Made by a program: the position numbers and the translations under genes
Shown: piece by piece, positions 60,200 to 64,000 of the stretch
How the letters are laid out: the number at the start of each line of letters is the position of its first letter
Position numbering within the stretch: position 1 is the stretch's first letter
Assembly (NCBI RefSeq): GCF_030770395.1
Contig: NZ_CP132480.1
Coordinates: 2,883,387-2,947,386 of the forward strand
Length of the DNA: 64,000 bases
Source of the DNA: Telluria beijingensis
GTDB taxonomy: Bacteria > Pseudomonadota > Gammaproteobacteria > Burkholderiales > Burkholderiaceae_D
Reading direction: 5' to 3'
The notes under the pieces: model-generated
What the model was told of the DNA's origin: nothing
What the model saw: only the letters and a program-made list of their open reading frames with translations
Databases searched by the model: none

Positions 60200-60955
60200 A
60201 TGATCAAACTGTCTCCGTCCCGCCTCGCCTGCCTCGTCCTGGCCCTGTGGATGCCGCTGCATGCCGTGGCCGGCCCGTTCGACGACGACGAAGCGCGCAA
60301 GGCCATCCTGGACCTGCGCACCAAGGTCGACAACATCACGCGCGACCTGAGCGCGCGCATCGACGGCAAATCGGACAAGACGGTCCAGATCGAGATGCTC
60401 AACCAGCACGAGCAGACGATGCGCGAGATCGCGCGCCTGCGCGGCCAGATCGAGGTGCTGCAGAACGAAGTGACCAAGGCCCAGGAAAGCCAGCGCCAGC
60501 TGTACGCCGACCTCGACGCGCGCCTGAAACGCATGGAGCCGCGCCAGGAAATGATCGACGGCCAGGCCGCCGAAGTGATGCCAACCGAAAAAGCCGCCTA
60601 CGAGGCCGCCACCGCCCTGTTCCAGTCGGGCGACTACAAGGGCGCTTCCACCGCGCTGCAGGAATTCGTAAAAGCCTATCCGCAGTCGGCCTATGCGTCG
60701 AACGCGCAATACTGGCTGGGCAATACCTTTTATGCGCTGGGCGACTACAAGAAGGCCATCGCGGCCCAGCAGGTCGTGACCACCACTTACGCCAACAGCG
60801 CCAAGGTGCCGGACGCCATGCTGAACATCGCCAGCAGCTACGCCCTGCTGAAGGACAACAAGAACGCCAAGAAGTCGCTGCAGACGCTGGTGTCCAAATA
60901 TCCGGACTCGAGCGCGGCGCAGACGGCGCGCGACCGGTTGGCGTCGCTCAAGTAA
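60200..60955 (+). CDS. cpoB: CpoB (YbgF), cell division coordinator
   Basis: The 251-residue product has a signal peptide (LACLVLALWMPLHAVAG), an N-terminal trimerising coiled coil (about 30-120) and C-terminal TPR repeats (AATALFQSGDYKGASTALQ; AQYWLGNTFYALGDYKKAI). It coordinates Tol-Pal action with peptidoglycan synthesis during division. Confidence 0.95.
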   Translation: MIKLSPSRLACLVLALWMPLHAVAGPFDDDEARKAILDLRTKVDNITRDLSARIDGKSDKTVQIEMLNQHEQTMREIARLRGQIEVLQNEVTKAQESQRQLYADLDARLKRMEPRQEMIDGQAAEVMPTEKAAYEAATALFQSGDYKGASTALQEFVKAYPQSAYASNAQYWLGNTFYALGDYKKAIAAQQVVTTTYANSAKVPDAMLNIASSYALLKDNKNAKKSLQTLVSKYPDSSAAQTARDRLASLK

Positions 60956-60976
60956 GACGTTGGGCAGGCTCGGCAA

Positions 60977-61005
60977 TTGACAGGCACTGGGCCGTGCCCT
61001 ATAAT
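60977..61005 (+). promoter_or_regulatory. Consensus sigma-70 promoter of tRNA-Lys
   Basis: TTGACA (60977-60982) and TATAAT (61000-61005) match both consensus hexamers exactly with the ideal 17-bp spacing. Transcription would start near 61012, just before the tRNA. Confidence 0.85.
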
Positions 61006-61016
61006 CTCGCTTCTTC

Positions 61017-61092
61017 GGGTCGTTAGCTCAGTTGGTAGAGCAGCGGACTTTTAATCCGTTGGTCGCGTGTTCGAGCCACGCACGGCCTACCA
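61017..61092 (+). tRNA. tRNA-Lys (anticodon TTT)
   Basis: The 76-nt cloverleaf folds with acceptor GGGTCGT/ACGGCCT (including G-U pairs), D arm GCTC/GAGC, anticodon arm GCGGA-CTTTTAA-TCCGT, and T arm GCGTG-TTCGAGC-CACGC; CCA is encoded. Anticodon TTT reads Lys codons. Confidence 0.97.
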
Positions 61093-61100
61093 AAGATTCA

Positions 61101-61132
61101 GAAAACGCCAGCCTTCGGGCTGGCGTTTTTGT
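61101..61132 (+). terminator. Rho-independent terminator after tRNA-Lys
   Basis: AACGCCAGCC (61104-61113) and GGCTGGCGTT (61118-61127) form a 10-bp stem with a TTCG tetraloop, followed by a T-run. Confidence 0.9.
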
Positions 61133-61177
61133 TTTCAGCCTATCATTCACGCTACCGCATCCAAGGACGACCGCGCC

Positions 61178-61435
61178 ATGACCTACGAAGATTTTCTTGA
61201 CGAAGTAACGACCCTGCTCACCGAGATCTACAACCTCGACGACGAAGCCGCCATCAAGCTGGTGGTCGACGCCCAGGCCGCCGACTACTTCGTCACCCAC
61301 GACGACAAGGAAGAACTGCGCACCGTCGCCCAGGCCAAGCTGGACGCGGTCGCGCTGTACGAAGCCAAGCAGAACCGCAACCAGACGCAGCGCAAGCAGC
61401 AGCAGCGCCAGGTGCAAAAGAAAAAGACGCCCTGA
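61178..61435 (+). CDS. Small conserved-type protein of unknown function (85 aa)
   Basis: The ATG at 61178 is preceded by AAGGA. The 85-residue product has an acidic helical N-terminal part (MTYEDFLDEVTTLLTEIYNL; DDEAAIKLVVDAQAADYF) and a Gln/Lys/Arg-rich C-terminal tail. Composition and codon use are like the neighbours. I do not recognise a named family. The acidic head and basic tail suggest a small helical protein that may bind nucleic acid or protein; this is a guess. Confidence 0.7.
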   Translation: MTYEDFLDEVTTLLTEIYNLDDEAAIKLVVDAQAADYFVTHDDKEELRTVAQAKLDAVALYEAKQNRNQTQRKQQQRQVQKKKTP

Positions 61436-61453
61436 GCTTCCCCTGGCAGGCGT

Positions 61454-62266
61454 TCAAGCCGCTTCCACGGCCGGATGCGCCTGCTTGCGATACAGGAACT
61501 CCAGCACCGCCTTCCGATGCTCGGTATAACGCGCATCCTGCGCCAGCGCCACCCGGTCGCGCGGCCGCGCCAGGTCGACCTCGACGATCTCGCCGATGGT
61601 CGCCGCCGGCCCGTTGGTGAGCATGACGATCCGGTCCGACAGCAGCACCGCTTCGTCGACGTCGTGGGTCACCATCACCACCGTCGAGCGGGTGGCGGCG
61701 ACGATCTTGAGCAACTCGTCCTGCAGGTGCGCCCGGGTCAGCGCGTCGAGCGCACCGAACGGCTCGTCCATCAACAGCACCTTTGGCTCCATCGCAAGCG
61801 CCCGCGCGATGCCGACGCGCTGCTTCATGCCGCCCGAGATCTCGTGCGGCCGCTTGCCCTCGGCACTCGTCAGGCCGACCAGGGCCAGCGCCGCCATGGT
61901 CCGCTCGCGCAGTTGCGCACGGTTCTCGGTCGCCCCGAATACCCGCTCCACACCCAGGTGGATGTTCTCGTAGCAGGTCAGCCACGGCAGCAGCGAGTGG
62001 TTCTGGAACACCACCGCCCGCTCCGGCGACGGCCCGGCGATTTCGCGGTTGGCGCACAGCAGCACGCCTGCCGTGGGTTTCAGCAGCCCGGCGATCAGGT
62101 TCAGCAGGGTCGACTTGCCGCAGCCAGAGTGGCCGATCAGCGTGATGAATTCGCCCTTGCGCACCGCGAGATCGATTCCCTGCAAGGCCTGGAACACGCC
62201 CTTCTTGGTGTGGAACGCCATTTCCACGCCGCCGATGTCGATGAATTTCGATTGAAGCTCGTCCAT
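61454..62266 (-). CDS. nrtD: Nitrate/sulfonate-type ABC transporter ATPase
   Basis: The 270-residue protein has Walker A (GHSGCGKSTLLNLIAGL), the signature ISGGMKQRVGIARAL, Walker B (VLLMDEPFGALDALTRAHL) and the H-loop (VMVTHDVDEAVLL). It closely resembles the NrtD/CmpD/SsuB group. It would energise the permease encoded 13 bases upstream. The final gene of an nrtA-nrtB-nrtD operon. Confidence 0.92.
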   Translation of the reverse strand: MDELQSKFIDIGGVEMAFHTKKGVFQALQGIDLAVRKGEFITLIGHSGCGKSTLLNLIAGLLKPTAGVLLCANREIAGPSPERAVVFQNHSLLPWLTCYENIHLGVERVFGATENRAQLRERTMAALALVGLTSAEGKRPHEISGGMKQRVGIARALAMEPKVLLMDEPFGALDALTRAHLQDELLKIVAATRSTVVMVTHDVDEAVLLSDRIVMLTNGPAATIGEIVEVDLARPRDRVALAQDARYTEHRKAVLEFLYRKQAHPAVEAA

Positions 62267-62279
62267 GATCGCGTTCCTC

Positions 62280-63197
62280 TCAGTTGGCCACTTGTTCGTG
62301 CGTCAGCGCCCGCGCCAGCGCCACCAGCGCCTGCTCCAGCAGCAGCCCCACCACGCCGATCACGACGATGGCGATGATGATGTTGGCGACGTTCAGGTTG
62401 TTCCACTCGTCCCACACCCAGAAACCGATGCCCACGCCGCCGGTCAGCATCTCGGCCGCCACGATCACCAGCCAGGCGGTGCCGATGGCAAGGCGCACGC
62501 CGGTCAGGATGTAGGGCAGCGCCGAGGGCAGCAGGATCCTGGTCAGGACCTTCCACTCCGACAGGTTCAGCACCCGCGCCACGTTCATGTAGTCCTGCGG
62601 CACGCGCTGCACGCCGACCGCGGTATTGATGATCATCGGCCAGATCGAGCAGATGAAGATCGACCAGATCGCCGCCGGGTCGGCCGACTTGAATACCAGC
62701 AGGCCGATCGGCAGCCAGGCCAGCGGCGACACGGGTTTCAGCAGGCTGACGATCGGCCCGAACATGCCGTTCACGAATTTCACCCGGCCGATGATGAAGC
62801 CCAAGGGAATGCCGACCAGCGCCGCCAGCCCGAAGCCCAGCGCCACCCGCTTGAGCGAAGCCAGCACGTTCCAGCCGATGCCCTGGTCGTTCGGGCTGTT
62901 GTAGTAGAACGGATCGGCGAACAGCGTCATCGCCTGCTGGAAGGTCACCACTGGCGATGGGAAGGCCTCGTTGCGGGTCGCGATCAGCTGCCAGGCCAGC
63001 ACCACCAGCGCCAGGCCGACGAAGGGGGGCAGCACCAGGTTCACTGCCCTGGCCAACGGCTGTCCGCGACGCGCGATGGCGACCGGCTTGCGCGCGGGAG
63101 GCGGGGCGCTGCCCGCGTCGGCGGCAACCGGGAAGTTGACCACGGTCGCACCACCGGTTGGCGGCGCAGGCAATTCGGATTTCAGGATAGCGTTCAT
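62280..63197 (-). CDS. nrtB: Nitrate-type ABC transporter permease
   Basis: The 305-residue membrane protein has about six TM segments after a 60-residue cytoplasmic N-terminus. The EAA loop (AAEMLTGGVGIGFWVWDEWN) is of the NrtB/CmpB type and also reads PQDYMNVARVLNLS. It pairs with the ATPase and the binding protein on either side. Confidence 0.92.
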   Translation of the reverse strand: MNAILKSELPAPPTGGATVVNFPVAADAGSAPPPARKPVAIARRGQPLARAVNLVLPPFVGLALVVLAWQLIATRNEAFPSPVVTFQQAMTLFADPFYYNSPNDQGIGWNVLASLKRVALGFGLAALVGIPLGFIIGRVKFVNGMFGPIVSLLKPVSPLAWLPIGLLVFKSADPAAIWSIFICSIWPMIINTAVGVQRVPQDYMNVARVLNLSEWKVLTRILLPSALPYILTGVRLAIGTAWLVIVAAEMLTGGVGIGFWVWDEWNNLNVANIIIAIVVIGVVGLLLEQALVALARALTHEQVAN

Positions 63198-63228
63198 GGC
63201 GTTTCCTTATGCAAGCGAGAGAAAAGAG

Positions 63229-64000
63229 TCAGGCCCTGACCTTGAACGAGGCGGCATAGGCTTTCGGGTCCTTGCCGTCCCAGACCGCGCCGTCCATCAG
63301 CTTCGAACTGCGCATCGGGCTGGCGGGGAGCGGCGCCTTGGCCAGCGTGGCCGCTTCCTTGTACAGCGCGACCTGGTTGACCTTCGAGGCGACGGCCAGG
63401 TAATCCGGATCCTGCTTCAGCAAGCCCCAGCGCCGATGCTGGGTCATGAACCACATGCCGTCCGACAGATAGGGGAAGTTGACCGCGCCGTCGCTGTAGA
63501 ACTTCATGGCGTGCGGGTCGTCCCAGGTCTTGCCCAGTCCATTCTGGTAGCGCCCCATGATGCGCTGGTCGATCGCGTCCTTGCTGGTGTTGACGTACGA
63601 CTTGGCGGCGATGACCTCGGCCATCCTGTTCTTGTTGGCCATCGAGGCGTCGATCCAGCGGCCGGCTTCCAGGATCGCGGCCATCATGGCGCGGCAGGTG
63701 TTCGGGTGCTTGTTCGCGAACTCCAGGGTCGAGCCCAGCACCTTCTCGGGATGGTCGCGCCAGATGTCCTGGGTGGTGATCGCGGTGATGCCGATGCCGT
63801 CCATGATCGCGCGGTGGCCCCAGGGTTCGCCCACGCAGAAGCCGTCCATGTTCCCGACCCGCATATTGGCCACCATCTGCGGCGGCGGCACGGTGATGAC
63901 TTTCGCTTCCTTCATCGGATCGATGCCATTGGCCGCCAGCCAGTAGTACAGCCACATCGCGTGGGTGCCGGTCGGGAAGGTCTGGGCGAAGGTGAATTCG
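63229..64000 (-). CDS. nrtA: Nitrate/bicarbonate-type ABC transporter binding protein, 5' part missing
   Basis: The frame runs off the right edge; the visible part encodes 256 C-terminal residues, starting EFTFAQTFPTGTHAMWLYYW just inside the window. NrtA/CmpA signatures are ANMRVGNMDGFCVGEPWGHR and VNFPYLSDGMWFMTQHRRWG. It captures substrate in the periplasm (or as a lipoprotein) and delivers it to NrtB; nitrate is the likely substrate from family and neighbours, but a related anion cannot be excluded. Confidence 0.93.
   Translation of the reverse strand, partial: EFTFAQTFPTGTHAMWLYYWLAANGIDPMKEAKVITVPPPQMVANMRVGNMDGFCVGEPWGHRAIMDGIGITAITTQDIWRDHPEKVLGSTLEFANKHPNTCRAMMAAILEAGRWIDASMANKNRMAEVIAAKSYVNTSKDAIDQRIMGRYQNGLGKTWDDPHAMKFYSDGAVNFPYLSDGMWFMTQHRRWGLLKQDPDYLAVASKVNQVALYKEAATLAKAPLPASPMRSSKLMDGAVWDGKDPKAYAASFKVRA

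Overview
The window is 64 kb of GC-rich chromosome. Its gene content and order (tol-pal followed by tRNA-Lys, glyA-nrdR, pilVWXE, ribD/ribE and ribBA-ribH-nusB, dnaX beside the 4.5S RNA gene, ubiD, several hybrid sensor kinases) point to a betaproteobacterium of the order Burkholderiales, most likely Oxalobacteraceae of the Massilia/Janthinobacterium type. That placement is inferred from gene order and protein style, not from a database search. Both edges cut through genes: a hybrid histidine kinase on the left and the nitrate-type binding protein NrtA on the right.

Layout. 1-6 kb: 3' part of a hybrid sensor kinase, then a convergent chemosensory operon (soluble PAS-PAS chemoreceptor, CheR, CheD, a triple-CheW protein) with no CheA, CheB or CheY in view. 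6.4-15 kb: four consecutive + strand genes for exported proteins with DUF11-type repeats, including a 1610-residue protein with a probable outer-membrane barrel; this is the least explained part of the window. 15-20 kb: two tandem, clearly paralogous signalling cassettes (HTH-receiver protein plus GAF-PAS-histidine kinase) and a small stand-alone receiver, then a VOC-family protein and a membrane sensor kinase. 23-26 kb: a small exported Cys-containing protein and a ZnuD-like TonB receptor. 26-33 kb: an RND efflux pair cotranscribed with its own OmpR-type regulator and kinase, preceded by three direct repeats at an exact 36-bp period. 33-36 kb: an exported amidohydrolase, a cluster of palindromic repeats, and a dnaX gene whose tau-specific 3' part is missing at the repeats; then the SRP RNA gene.

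36-55 kb is mostly housekeeping: ubiD, a lytic transglycosylase with a long leader, nusB-ribH-ribBA, a REC-GAF-PAS-GGDEF-EAL protein, an M16 peptidase, ribE-ribD, five minor type IV pilin genes, nrdR-glyA and an SDR enzyme. 55.6-61 kb is the complete ybgC-tolQRAB-pal-cpoB operon followed by tRNA-Lys. The right end carries a nitrate-type ABC transporter (nrtD-nrtB-nrtA).

How the parts relate: envelope and surface themes dominate (DUF11 proteins, Tol-Pal, minor pilins, RND pump, TonB receptor), combined with a dense set of two-component and c-di-GMP signalling genes. The tandem HTH-receiver/kinase cassettes lie directly downstream of the DUF11 surface cluster and are candidate regulators of it. 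The main anomalies are the truncated dnaX, the DUF11 cluster, the duplicated cassettes, the phased repeats before the efflux operon, and several structured leaders.
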